The notes below the pieces were generated by a model, which was not told where the DNA came from, made no database searches, and saw only the letters and a list, made by a program, of their open reading frames with translations. The translations under genes were made by a program, and so were the position numbers. This document shows positions 1-6,071 of a stretch of 6,071 nt of DNA, piece after piece. The DNA is taken from assembly GCA_964443415.1 (NCBI GenBank), contig CAYUDC010000140.1, positions 1 through 6,071 of the forward strand, in the 5' to 3' direction. Origin of the DNA: B1 sp964443415 (GTDB lineage: Bacteria > Bacteroidota > Bacteroidia > UKL13-3). Each line of letters begins with the position of its first letter. Position 1 is the first letter of the stretch.

Positions 1-47
1 TTTTATGAAGTGCAAAAGTAGCAATTATGGGTGGCAAAGCCAAACCC

Positions 48-76
48 AAAAAAGCGGCATCAACAAACCATGCGGC
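48..76 (-). terminator. Probable intrinsic terminator after metH
   Basis: Read on the minus strand, GCCGCAT (76-70) and ATGCCGC (60-54) form a seven-position stem with one C-C mismatch and a nine-base loop. Six U residues (53-48) follow directly. It lies 43 bases past the metH stop codon, where a terminator for the methionine synthase unit would be expected. The mismatch makes it weaker than a textbook terminator. An open hydrophobic frame on the same strand overlaps it, so the reading is probable, not certain. Confidence 0.5.
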
Positions 77-119
77 GGCAATAATTAAACGCTAAAAACA
101 ATCAGAATAGGGTTTAATT

Positions 120-2786
120 CTATTCATAACCCAAGTTTGGTGCAAGCCATTTCTCAACATACTCAACAGACTCACCTTTGCGTGTAGCATATTCTTCTAC
201 CTGATCTTTTTGTATTTTACCTACTGCAAAGTACTTACTTTCTGGATGGGCAAAATAAAATCCACTGACTGCCGCCGTTGGGTACATAGCAAAATTCTCG
301 GTTAAAGTAATACCAACCGATTTTTCTACTTGCAATAAATCAAATAGCTTTCTTTTTTCGGTATGGTCTGGGCAAGCCGGATACCCTGGGGCAGGCCTAA
401 TACTGTCATATTTTTCGCGGATGATGTCGTCATTGCTGAGCTGTTCATCTTTGGCAAAACCCCAAAGTTCTTTACGCACTAGCTCATGCATTTTTTCTGC
501 CATGGCTTCTGCTAACCTGTCTGCCACTGCCTTTATCATGATGCTGTTATAATCGTCATGGTCTTTCTCAAAGGCTTCAATCAATGGCTCAATGCCAATT
601 CCTGCGGTAACGGCAAAAAATCCGATATGATCTTTCTTACCCGATTCGATTGGAGCAATATAATCTGCCAAGCAATGGTAGGGTTGGTCGGCAGCCTTTT
701 CATTCTGCTGGCGTAAAAAGCTAAAAGTTTGTGTCCCGTTTTCGGTTTGAACCAACACATCGTCGCCCTTTGCATTGGCTTCATAAAATCCTATGATGGC
801 TTTAGCGGTTAACAGTTTTTCGGCTATTACTTTATCCAATAACTTGTTGGCATCATTAAACAACTTAGTAGCCTCTACACCTACCACTTTATCTTCTAAA
901 ATGGCAGGATACCTTCCTGCAAGTTCCCAGGTTAAGAAGAAAGGCGTCCAATCTATGCGTTCACGCAATTGCTCTAACGGAAAATCTTCAAATACTTTTG
1001 TTCCCAAGAAACTTGGTGTAACCAGGTTATCAAAGCTAAGTTTGGGTTTATTTTCTCTTGCCTTGGCCAATGAAACAAAGTTTTTGTCTTTTCTTCTGTT
1101 TTTATAGTCGATCCTAAACTGCTCGTACTCTGCTTTGTATTTGGCAGTAGCCGGTGCAATTAAATCTGGACTGATGAAATTTTGTGCTACTGGCACGCTC
1201 TTACTAGCATCTAACACATGTATCACCGGACCGCTATAAACAGGGTCTATCTTTACAGCCGTATGAGCTCTAGAGGTAGTAGCACCTCCAATCAACAGAG
1301 GAATTTTCATTCCTAGGCGTTCCATTTCTTTGGCTACATGCACCATTTCGTCGAGGCTTGGGGTAATGAGTCCACTTAAGCCAATTACATTTACATTTTC
1401 GCGTACTGCTGTTTCTAGTATCTTTTCTGCAGGTACCATTACGCCAATGTCTATGATATCAAAATTATTACAGGCTAGTACTACACCCACAATGTTTTTA
1501 CCAATATCATGTACATCGCCTTTTACAGTAGCCAATAATATCTTTCCTTGCGAGGTGCTTTGGTCTCCTGATTTTCTTTTCTCTTCTTCCATGTAAGGCA
1601 TTAAATAAGCCACGGCCTTTTTCATTACCCTTGCACTTTTTACTACTTGTGGAAGAAACATTTTTCCAGAACCAAATAAATCACCCACTACATTCATACC
1701 AGCCATTAATGGGCCTTCAATAACTTCAAGCGGACGGGCAAATTGCTTACGCGCTTCTTCGGTATCCTCGTCTATAAACTCTACAATACCTTTCACCAAG
1801 GCATAACTCAACCTGTCTGCAACAGGTGCATTGCGCCATTCTAAGTCTTGTACTTTTTCTTTGCCTTTGCCTTTTACTTTTTCTGCATACTCCAGCAAAC
1901 GTTCGGTAGCATCGTCTCTGCGGTCTAACAAAACATCCTCTACATATTCTAATAGATCTTTGTCTATTTGATCGTAAACCTCTAGCTGACTTGGATTTAC
2001 AATACCCATGGTCATTCCATGTTGGATGCCATGGTATAAGAATGCAGAGTGCATGGCCTCGCGCACTTTGTCGTTTCCTCTGAAAGAGAATGACACATTA
2101 CTCACACCACCGCTAATTTTAGCACCCGGAAGATTTTCAACTATCCATTTGCTACCTCTAAAGTAATCGATGGCATTTCTACGATGCTCATCCATTCCGG
2201 TTGCTACCGGAAAAATATTAGGATCGAAAATAATATCACCAGCTGGAAACTTAACCTTTTCGGTTAGTATGCGGTAGGCTCTCTCGGCAATTTCAATGCG
2301 TCTTTCAAAATTATCGGCTTGTCCTACCTCATCAAAGAGCATCACAATTACTGCTGCACCAAAACGTTTGATGGTTTTGGCTTGCTGTATAAATTCTTCT
2401 TCGCCCCCTTTAAGTGAAATGGAGTTTACCACGCATTTTCCTTGTACGCATTTTAAACCAGCCTCTATGATTTCCCACTTAGAGGAGTCTATCATTACAG
2501 GCACGCGTGCAATATCTGGCTCCGAGGCAATGAGGTTAAGAAACTTTGTCATCGCCTCCACCCCATCAATCATACCTTCATCCATGTTTATGTCGATGAT
2601 TTGGGCACCGCCTTCTACCTGTTCACGCGCCACAGCAAGGGCTGCATCAAAGTTTCCTTCCTTAATCAGGCGCAAAAACATCTTAGAGCCTGTTACATTG
2701 GTACGCTCACCAACATTTACAAAATTGGTTTCTTTGGTTATTACGAGTGGCTCTAGACCGCTTAGTTTTAGTGTGTAGTTGTTCAT
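120..2786 (-). CDS. metH: Methionine synthase, B12-dependent: folate, cobalamin and reactivation modules
   Basis: This 888-residue protein transfers the methyl group of 5-methyltetrahydrofolate through cobalamin to homocysteine in the cytoplasm, making methionine. It matches E. coli MetH from about residue 334 to the end. Residues 21-316 are the pterin-binding barrel (FVNVGERTNVTGS, DINMDEG, MIDSSKW). Residues 317-407 are the helical cobalamin cap. Residues 408-563 are the B12 domain, with DVHDIGK at 424-430. His426 is the lower cobalt ligand, and Asp424 and Ser477 complete the ligand triad. Residues 564-888 are the SAM-dependent reactivation domain, with IDWTPFF at 611-617 and RPAPGYPACP at 797-806. 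No frame breaks or missing key residues were seen. The N-terminal homocysteine/zinc domain is absent and sits in the gene just upstream across the assembly gap. The start is the ATG at 2786 behind CAATTCAAA. No stop separates it from the gap, so a longer or fused protein is not excluded. It should be co-transcribed with the upstream module under the SAM riboswitch. Confidence 0.96.
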   Translation of the reverse strand: MNNYTLKLSGLEPLVITKETNFVNVGERTNVTGSKMFLRLIKEGNFDAALAVAREQVEGGAQIIDINMDEGMIDGVEAMTKFLNLIASEPDIARVPVMIDSSKWEIIEAGLKCVQGKCVVNSISLKGGEEEFIQQAKTIKRFGAAVIVMLFDEVGQADNFERRIEIAERAYRILTEKVKFPAGDIIFDPNIFPVATGMDEHRRNAIDYFRGSKWIVENLPGAKISGGVSNVSFSFRGNDKVREAMHSAFLYHGIQHGMTMGIVNPSQLEVYDQIDKDLLEYVEDVLLDRRDDATERLLEYAEKVKGKGKEKVQDLEWRNAPVADRLSYALVKGIVEFIDEDTEEARKQFARPLEVIEGPLMAGMNVVGDLFGSGKMFLPQVVKSARVMKKAVAYLMPYMEEEKRKSGDQSTSQGKILLATVKGDVHDIGKNIVGVVLACNNFDIIDIGVMVPAEKILETAVRENVNVIGLSGLITPSLDEMVHVAKEMERLGMKIPLLIGGATTSRAHTAVKIDPVYSGPVIHVLDASKSVPVAQNFISPDLIAPATAKYKAEYEQFRIDYKNRRKDKNFVSLAKARENKPKLSFDNLVTPSFLGTKVFEDFPLEQLRERIDWTPFFLTWELAGRYPAILEDKVVGVEATKLFNDANKLLDKVIAEKLLTAKAIIGFYEANAKGDDVLVQTENGTQTFSFLRQQNEKAADQPYHCLADYIAPIESGKKDHIGFFAVTAGIGIEPLIEAFEKDHDDYNSIMIKAVADRLAEAMAEKMHELVRKELWGFAKDEQLSNDDIIREKYDSIRPAPGYPACPDHTEKRKLFDLLQVEKSVGITLTENFAMYPTAAVSGFYFAHPESKYFAVGKIQKDQVEEYATRKGESVEYVEKWLAPNLGYE

Positions 2787-2795
2787 TTTGAATTG

Positions 2796-2895
2796 NNNNN
2801 NNNNNNNNNNNNNNNNNNNNNNNNNNNNNNNNNNNNNNNNNNNNNNNNNNNNNNNNNNNNNNNNNNNNNNNNNNNNNNNNNNNNNNNNNNNNNNN
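2796..2895. other. Assembly gap of exactly 100 N
   Basis: One hundred consecutive N separate the two methionine synthase modules. This round number is a common placeholder for a gap of unknown size, so reading frames must not be carried across it. The two coding frames are out of register by one base across the gap, which means nothing if the true length is unknown. The gap conceals the end of the homocysteine module and any intergenic sequence. Confidence 0.98.
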
Positions 2896-3879
2896 CTTCC
2901 TAGGCTCATACTTCCCAGCCATCTCTGCAATGGCTTTGATATGATCTGGCGTAGTGCCGCAGCAACCGCCCAAGATATTTACCAAACCTTCCTTGCAAAA
3001 CACCTCCACTTGCGCAGCCATTTGTTCAGGTGACTCGTCGTACTGACCAAACTCGTTTGGCAAACCTGCATTAGGATAGGCACTTACATAAAAAGGCGCC
3101 TTTGCGTTCAACACTTGTAAATAAGGTCTTAGCGCACTGGCACCCAAAGCACAGTTGAGGCCAATGCTTAGCAATGGCATATGTTGCATGCTTATTAAAA
3201 ATGCTTCGGTGGTTTGACCCGAGAGGGTTCTGCCCGAAGCATCTGTAATGGTTCCAGAAATCATAATAGGATACGATTTTCCTATTTCATCAAAAAGCTC
3301 ATCTACAGCAAACAAAGCAGCTTTAGCATTGAGTGTATCAAATATGGTTTCAATTAAGATAATGTCTACCCCACCTTCGATTAATTTTCTAGCTTGTTGC
3401 TTGTAGGCAGCCACAAGGTCATCGAACTGTATCGCGCGGTAGCCTGGGTCGTTTACATCCGGACTAATAGAAAGGGTTCTGTTGGTAGGCCCCATGGCAC
3501 CGGCAACAAAACGAGGTTTGCTTGGATTTAAGGCTGTTACTTCATCGGCCACCTCGCGGGCAATTTTAGCGCTCTCAAAATTGATCATATCCACCCATTC
3601 TTGACCAAGTTCATAATCGGCTTGAGCAACCGTAGTGCCGCTAAAGGTATTGGTTTCGATGATATCTGCACCGGCATCAAAGTATTGGCGATGAATGGCT
3701 TTAATAACATCTGGGCGCGTAAAGCTTAATAAATCATTGTTCCCTTTAAGCGGGCGTGGATGGTTTTTTAAAGCCTCATTTCTAAAATCCTCCTCTTCTA
3801 GCGTGTAACGCTGTATCATGGTGCCCATGGCGCCATCAAGGATGAGAATGCGTTGATTTAATATTTGGTGTATGTTCAT
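2896..3879 (-). CDS. Homocysteine S-methyltransferase module of methionine synthase (3' end lost in gap)
   Basis: The 328 visible residues form the zinc-dependent homocysteine-binding barrel equivalent to residues 1 to about 332 of E. coli MetH. It activates homocysteine for attack on methylcobalamin carried by the partner module encoded directly downstream. The N-terminus carries LDGAMGTMIQ (14-23). ETNTFSGTT lies at 75-83, MGPTNRT at 129-135 and IETIFDTLNAKAA at 176-188. The zinc ligands are Cys243 in GLNCALG and Cys306-Cys307 in GGCCGTT, all intact. The ATG at 3879 is preceded by A-rich sequence (CAAGAAAA) and no Shine-Dalgarno, normal for Bacteroidota. The frame runs intact to the gap after EPRK, which is close to where this domain ends in the family, so few residues are probably missing. 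It is first in its transcription unit, behind the SAM-I riboswitch. In Flavobacteria the same module is a separate gene of roughly 330-340 residues, which is the likelier state here. A fused metH split only by the gap is the alternative. Confidence 0.94.
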
Positions 3880-3888
3880 TTTTCTTGT

Positions 3889-3918
3889 GCTATTGGCTAT
3901 TAGCTTTTAGCTATTAGC
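3889..3918 (-). repeat. Heptanucleotide tandem repeat forming a leader hairpin
   Basis: On the plus strand this is four tandem heptamers, GCTATTG, GCTATTA, GCTTTTA and GCTATTA, followed by GC. In the minus-strand mRNA, bases 3918-3896 fold into a hairpin of ten base positions with one A-A mismatch around an AAA loop (arms GCTAATAGCT and AGCTAATAGC). Its 3' foot is 16 bases before the ATG of the homocysteine module. No U-tract follows, so it is not a terminator. It might be a drifting microsatellite or a structure influencing translation. No function is established from sequence. Confidence 0.75.
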
Positions 3919-3960
3919 ATGCCTTTCTTATTAAACTAAATCTTTTTATAAATACATTAT

Positions 3961-4002
3961 AAAAATCAAAGCCAAAGGCCAGTCGCTAACCGCCAAAGGC
4001 TT
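3961..4002 (-). terminator. Riboswitch-controlled terminator-like hairpin in the metH leader
   Basis: In the minus-strand RNA, AAGCC (4002-3998) pairs with GGCTT (3973-3969). A UUU/UUU internal loop follows, then GGC (3994-3992) with GCC (3979-3977), leaving a 12-base loop that can itself partly pair. UUUGAUUUUU follows (3970-3961, overlapping the stem by two bases). The position, 55 bases after the aptamer and before the coding region, is that expected of a riboswitch expression platform. The U-U mismatches weaken the stem, so termination efficiency is uncertain. Its first bases are shared with the anti-aptamer segment at 4000-4013. Confidence 0.55.
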
Positions 4003-4013
4003 ATTCCAGAAAG
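4000..4013 (-). promoter_or_regulatory. Anti-aptamer / antiterminator segment
   Basis: The minus-strand sequence CTTTCTGGAATAAG is complementary to CTTATCCAGAAAG at 4166-4154, the 5' strand of helices P1 and P2 of the SAM-I aptamer. Eight contiguous pairs (CTTTCTGG with CCAGAAAG) and five more (ATAAG with CTTAT) are separated by one bulged A. Its last three bases, AAG, are also the start of the terminator stem. Pairing with the aptamer would therefore destroy both the SAM-binding fold and the base of the terminator, making it the likely SAM-free conformation. Confidence 0.65.
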
Positions 4014-4056
4014 TTTCTTGCTGTGGTGTTTGAGTACTTTTTTTAAAAGCATCATT

Positions 4057-4168
4057 CACTTATCAGCATTCAGAGGGAACCTCCGAAATAGGTATTGGCA
4101 CTATTCGATAAAGGGCGAACTTGCCAAGACATCACAGGGCCTATTCCCTCCGTCTTTCTGGATAAGTG
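4057..4168 (-). promoter_or_regulatory. SAM-I (S-box) riboswitch aptamer
   Basis: This 112-base leader RNA binds S-adenosylmethionine and controls the methionine synthase genes downstream. Every SAM-I element can be traced. P1 is CACTTATC (4168-4161) with GATAAGTG (4064-4057). P2 is AAGAC (4156-4152) with GTCTT (4130-4126), with a kink-turn region GGA/GTGAT and an inner AGGG/CCCT helix. The P2 loop AATAGG (4145-4140) pairs with CCTATT (4092-4087) as the six-pair pseudoknot. P3 begins GGCAAG and closes with GTGCC, with TTCG/CGAA further in. P4 is TTCGGAGG with CCTCTGAA, eight positions including one G-U, around a TTC loop. The conserved runs GGAGGGA, GGCCC, GGCAA and GTGCCAAT are present. The expected logic is OFF with SAM, through the hairpin at 3961-4002. 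An open plus-strand frame across this region is coincidental. Confidence 0.97.
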
Positions 4169-4171
4169 CCA

Positions 4172-4202
4172 CGAAAGTAAGGATTAAGAATGAAAATGCA
4201 AG
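4172..4202 (-). promoter_or_regulatory. Bacteroidota-type promoter of the metH unit
   Basis: On the minus strand, TTG (4201-4199) is followed after exactly 19 bases by TACTTTCG (4179-4172). This fits the Bacteroidota primary-sigma consensus of TTTG, 19-21 bases, then TAnnTTTG, with one mismatch in the -7 element. Transcription would begin a few bases on, at about 4170-4166. That is at the first bases of riboswitch helix P1, so the leader starts with the aptamer. The position relative to the aptamer is the strongest support. Confidence 0.7.
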
Positions 4203-4322
4203 ATTTGTATTATAAGTCTAGTAAGTTGTTTTTGAACCTATTTGGCGCATTCTTTTTTGGTTCGAACCGAAACTAAAAATGCTAAAATTCAGAAATATAG
4301 CAATTTATCCAATTATTAGTGA

Positions 4323-4330
4323 TACCTTTG
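4323..4330 (+). promoter_or_regulatory. -7 promoter element of the helicase gene
   Basis: TACCTTTG exactly matches the Bacteroidota -7 consensus TAnnTTTG and lies 24 bases before the helicase TTG start. Transcription would start at about 4335, leaving a leader of roughly 20 bases without a Shine-Dalgarno sequence. No TTG or TTTG is seen 19-21 bases upstream, so the -33 element is weak or missing. Confidence 0.6.
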
Positions 4331-4353
4331 CGCCTCAATTTTAATAATGTACT

Positions 4354-6071
4354 TTGAAAAATTTTAGTGATCTTGGCGTCGAGCAGTCTATCCTGAATGC
4401 GATTCAGGAAATGGGTTTTGAGAACCCAACGCCTATCCAGGAACAGACGATTCCTGTATTTTTGGAAACCGAAAGAGACATACTCGGTTTAGCCCAGACG
4501 GGCACAGGTAAAACGGCAGCATTTGGCCTGCCGGTATTGCAGTTAATTAACCCTGCTGCAAAACACATCCAATCTTTGGTTATTTGTCCAACGCGCGAAC
4601 TTTGCATGCAAATTTCTCGCGACCTTGCTAGCTACAGCAAGCAAAAACATGGCATCAATATCGTATCTGTTTACGGTGGTGCTAGTATCGAAAAACAGAT
4701 TAATGACATTAAACGCGGAGCGCACATCATTGTGGCCACTCCAGGTAGGTTAATGGACTTAATGAAACGTAAGGCTATCAGCATTAATGAAGTAAACTTT
4801 GTGGTGTTAGATGAGGCCGATGAAATGTTAAACATGGGATTTGAAGAAGATGTAGAATACATCTTAGGTCATACTCCAGAACAAAAACGTGTATGCTTAT
4901 TTAGTGCTACTATGCCTAAAGAAATTCGCAGGATTGCGAACAGGTACATGAACGATCCAGTTGAGATTAGCGTTGGTAAATCTAACTCTGGTAATGTTAA
5001 CATCACCCACCAATATGCCACTGTGCATGCGAAAGATAAATATGCAGCGCTTAAGCGTTATGTAGATTTTCATTCAGACAACTTGTACTGCATTATCTTT
5101 TGTACTACCAAAATAGAAACACAAGACATCAGCGATAAACTCATCAAAGATGGTTACAATGCAGATTGTTTACACGGTGATTTAAGTCAAGGCCAACGCG
5201 AAAAAGTAATGAATCGCTTTAGGCATCATACCGTAAAAATTCTTTTAGCAACCGATGTGGCGGCAAGAGGAATTGACGTTACGGGTTTAACCCATGTTAT
5301 ACACTATCATTTGCCTGATGAAATAGAAAACTATACCCACAGAAGTGGTAGAACAGGTAGGGCTGGTAACTTAGGAATTTCTTTTACGCTTTTACACATG
5401 CGTGAAGGCGGAAGGTTAAAAGATATCGAACGTTTGAGTAACATCAAATTCGAAAAAATAATGATTCCTAGTGCCATGGAAGTACGTGATAAAAAGTTGT
5501 TGGCATTTACGGATACCATTATCAATACAGAGATTGAAGAAAGTGTATTTGATGAGAAGGTAATGGCAGGACTTGATCCGCTCAGAGAACTAGACAAAGA
5601 AGAATTATTAAAGAAAATTCTTTCTTTAGAATTACGCAGGTTCTCTGTTGATTTTGCGAATGAACCAGACTTAAACATCAATCCAAACGATAGAGGCGAA
5701 CGCAGCGGAAGAGAAGGTGGAAGAAGTCGCGGTAACAGAATATTTGTGAGCCTAGGAAAAAAAGACGGCTTCGATATTAGAAGCTTTAAAGACTGGGTGG
5801 CAGATACCGCAGGTGTATCTTGGAAAGACTTGCATGTAGATGTAAGTGGTGTATATAGCTTTGTAGATGCCAAACCAGAACATGCCGAAAAAATTATTAC
5901 CGCTTTAAACGGAGGTACATTTAAAGACCGACCAGTAAGGGCAGAACTAAGTGGCGATACCAGAAGTGGCGGCGGCGACGAAGGTAGAAGCCCAAGAAGA
6001 AGCTCTGGGGGAAGAAGAAGTGAAGGTGGAAGTTATGGCGGAGGCAGAAGAAGTGAAGGCAGAAGCGAAGG
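4354..6071 (+). CDS. DEAD-box ATP-dependent RNA helicase, DeaD/CsdA-like (3' end outside window)
   Basis: The 572 visible residues encode a cytoplasmic ATP-dependent RNA-unwinding enzyme, probably acting in ribosome assembly or RNA turnover, as is known for DeaD/CsdA. The Q motif is Phe4 to Gln29 (PTPIQ at 25-29). Motif I is AQTGTGKT (47-54), Ia is PTREL (79-83), Ib is TPGR (129-132), II is DEAD (153-156) and III is SAT (184-186). Motif IV is near IIFCTTK (247-253), V is ATDVAARGID (299-308) and VI is HRSGRTGRAG (329-338). All catalytic residues are intact. Residues 461-533 match the DbpA-type RNA-binding domain (RIFVSLGKKDGF, then SFVDA). A Ser/Gly/Arg-rich tail from 537 continues past the edge. 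The start is TTG at 4354, because TAA TAA lies just upstream in frame and Phe4 of the Q motif must be included. The next in-frame ATG (4411) would cut into the Q motif. Diverges from the metH unit with no evident functional link. Confidence 0.95.
   Translation, partial: MKNFSDLGVEQSILNAIQEMGFENPTPIQEQTIPVFLETERDILGLAQTGTGKTAAFGLPVLQLINPAAKHIQSLVICPTRELCMQISRDLASYSKQKHGINIVSVYGGASIEKQINDIKRGAHIIVATPGRLMDLMKRKAISINEVNFVVLDEADEMLNMGFEEDVEYILGHTPEQKRVCLFSATMPKEIRRIANRYMNDPVEISVGKSNSGNVNITHQYATVHAKDKYAALKRYVDFHSDNLYCIIFCTTKIETQDISDKLIKDGYNADCLHGDLSQGQREKVMNRFRHHTVKILLATDVAARGIDVTGLTHVIHYHLPDEIENYTHRSGRTGRAGNLGISFTLLHMREGGRLKDIERLSNIKFEKIMIPSAMEVRDKKLLAFTDTIINTEIEESVFDEKVMAGLDPLRELDKEELLKKILSLELRRFSVDFANEPDLNINPNDRGERSGREGGRSRGNRIFVSLGKKDGFDIRSFKDWVADTAGVSWKDLHVDVSGVYSFVDAKPEHAEKIITALNGGTFKDRPVRAELSGDTRSGGGDEGRSPRRSSGGRRSEGGSYGGGRRSEGRSE
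5962..6071 (+). repeat. Low-complexity Arg/Ser/Gly-rich coding tail of the helicase
   Basis: The last 36 visible codons are almost only Arg, Ser, Gly and Glu, with recurring GRRSEG-like units (residues 553-558 and 564-569) encoded by purine-rich near-repeats such as AGAAGAAGTGAAGG. Such basic disordered tails bind RNA non-specifically in DEAD-box proteins and can drive phase separation. A second short stretch of this composition (residues 449-460) links the core to the RNA-binding domain. The tail is cut by the window end, so its full length is unknown. Confidence 0.85.

Noticed and set aside
5..88. Plus-strand ATG frame of 27 codons.
   Set aside because: Composition is unremarkable, no family is recognised, no promoter or start context is visible, and it overlaps the terminator on the other strand.
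2..91. Open minus-strand frame of about 30 codons, hydrophobic (for example FLGLALPPIIATFAL), running off the left edge.
   Set aside because: There is no ATG, GTG or TTG at a useful position near its beginning, a stop precedes it, and it overlaps the probable metH terminator. It could be a fragment of a membrane protein gene, but the window shows too little.
2296..2778. Plus-strand open frame of 160 codons opposite metH.
   Set aside because: It is antisense to the strongly conserved pterin-binding domain. Its protein has shadow composition rich in Ser, Thr and Pro, and resembles nothing known.
2707..2795. Extension of the homocysteine module frame beyond the gap, ending with a CKCW-like tail.
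   Set aside because: The bases are those of the conserved N-terminus of the metH gene in another frame. The continuation exists only because the N run contains no stop codons.
3956..3961. TATAAT on the minus strand, resembling a sigma-70 -10 box inside the metH leader.
   Set aside because: Bacteroidota primary promoters use TAnnTTTG, not TATAAT. The AT-rich stretch is better explained as the end of the terminator U-tract.
4018..4215. Plus-strand open frame of 65 codons in the intergenic region.
   Set aside because: It lies opposite the SAM-I aptamer and the metH promoter, whose structure fully explains this sequence.
4259..4268. GGTTCGAACC as a tRNA T-arm or attachment-site remnant.
   Set aside because: No acceptor stem, anticodon arm or CCA end can be built around it, and no integrase or flanking direct repeat is present.
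5331..5873. Minus-strand open frame of 180 codons opposite the helicase.
   Set aside because: It is antisense to conserved helicase motif VI and the RNA-binding domain. Its Ser/Leu/Pro-rich composition is typical of a shadow frame.

Overview
The window looks like chromosomal DNA of a Bacteroidota bacterium (Flavobacteriia, Cytophagia or a relative). Four things point there: AT-rich DNA, starts preceded by A-rich stretches instead of Shine-Dalgarno sequences, promoter elements of the Bacteroidota type (TTG / 19 bp / TAnnTTTG), and a methionine synthase that appears to be divided into two genes as in Flavobacteria. This assignment is inferred from style and remembered homologues, not from a search.

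Layout. Bases 1-119 hold the probable terminator of the methionine synthase gene and no convincing gene. Bases 120-3879 (minus strand) encode B12-dependent methionine synthase. The homocysteine-binding zinc module (2896-3879) comes first, followed by an assembly gap of exactly 100 N (2796-2895), then the folate/cobalamin/reactivation modules (120-2786). The gap hides the end of the first module, so split or fused cannot be read directly. Linker length favours two genes. Bases 3880-4353 are a divergent intergenic region. On the minus strand, in transcription order, it carries a Bacteroidota promoter, a complete SAM-I (S-box) riboswitch, an anti-aptamer segment overlapping a terminator-like hairpin, and a heptamer repeat that folds into a hairpin just before the first start codon. 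On the plus strand it ends in a second promoter element that drives a DEAD-box RNA helicase (4354 to beyond the window edge).

How it works together. The riboswitch senses S-adenosylmethionine, the downstream product of methionine. It should stop transcription of the methionine synthase unit when SAM is plentiful. A downstream segment complementary to the 5' strand of the aptamer also contains the first bases of the terminator stem, giving a simple mutually exclusive switch. The helicase is divergently transcribed and has no evident functional link to methionine. Its only plausible start is TTG, overlapped by an ATG-initiated six-codon frame.

I found no previously undescribed system. The best material is the riboswitch with its readable expression platform, the divided methionine synthase with the gap at its boundary, the heptamer repeat in the leader, and the unusual helicase start.
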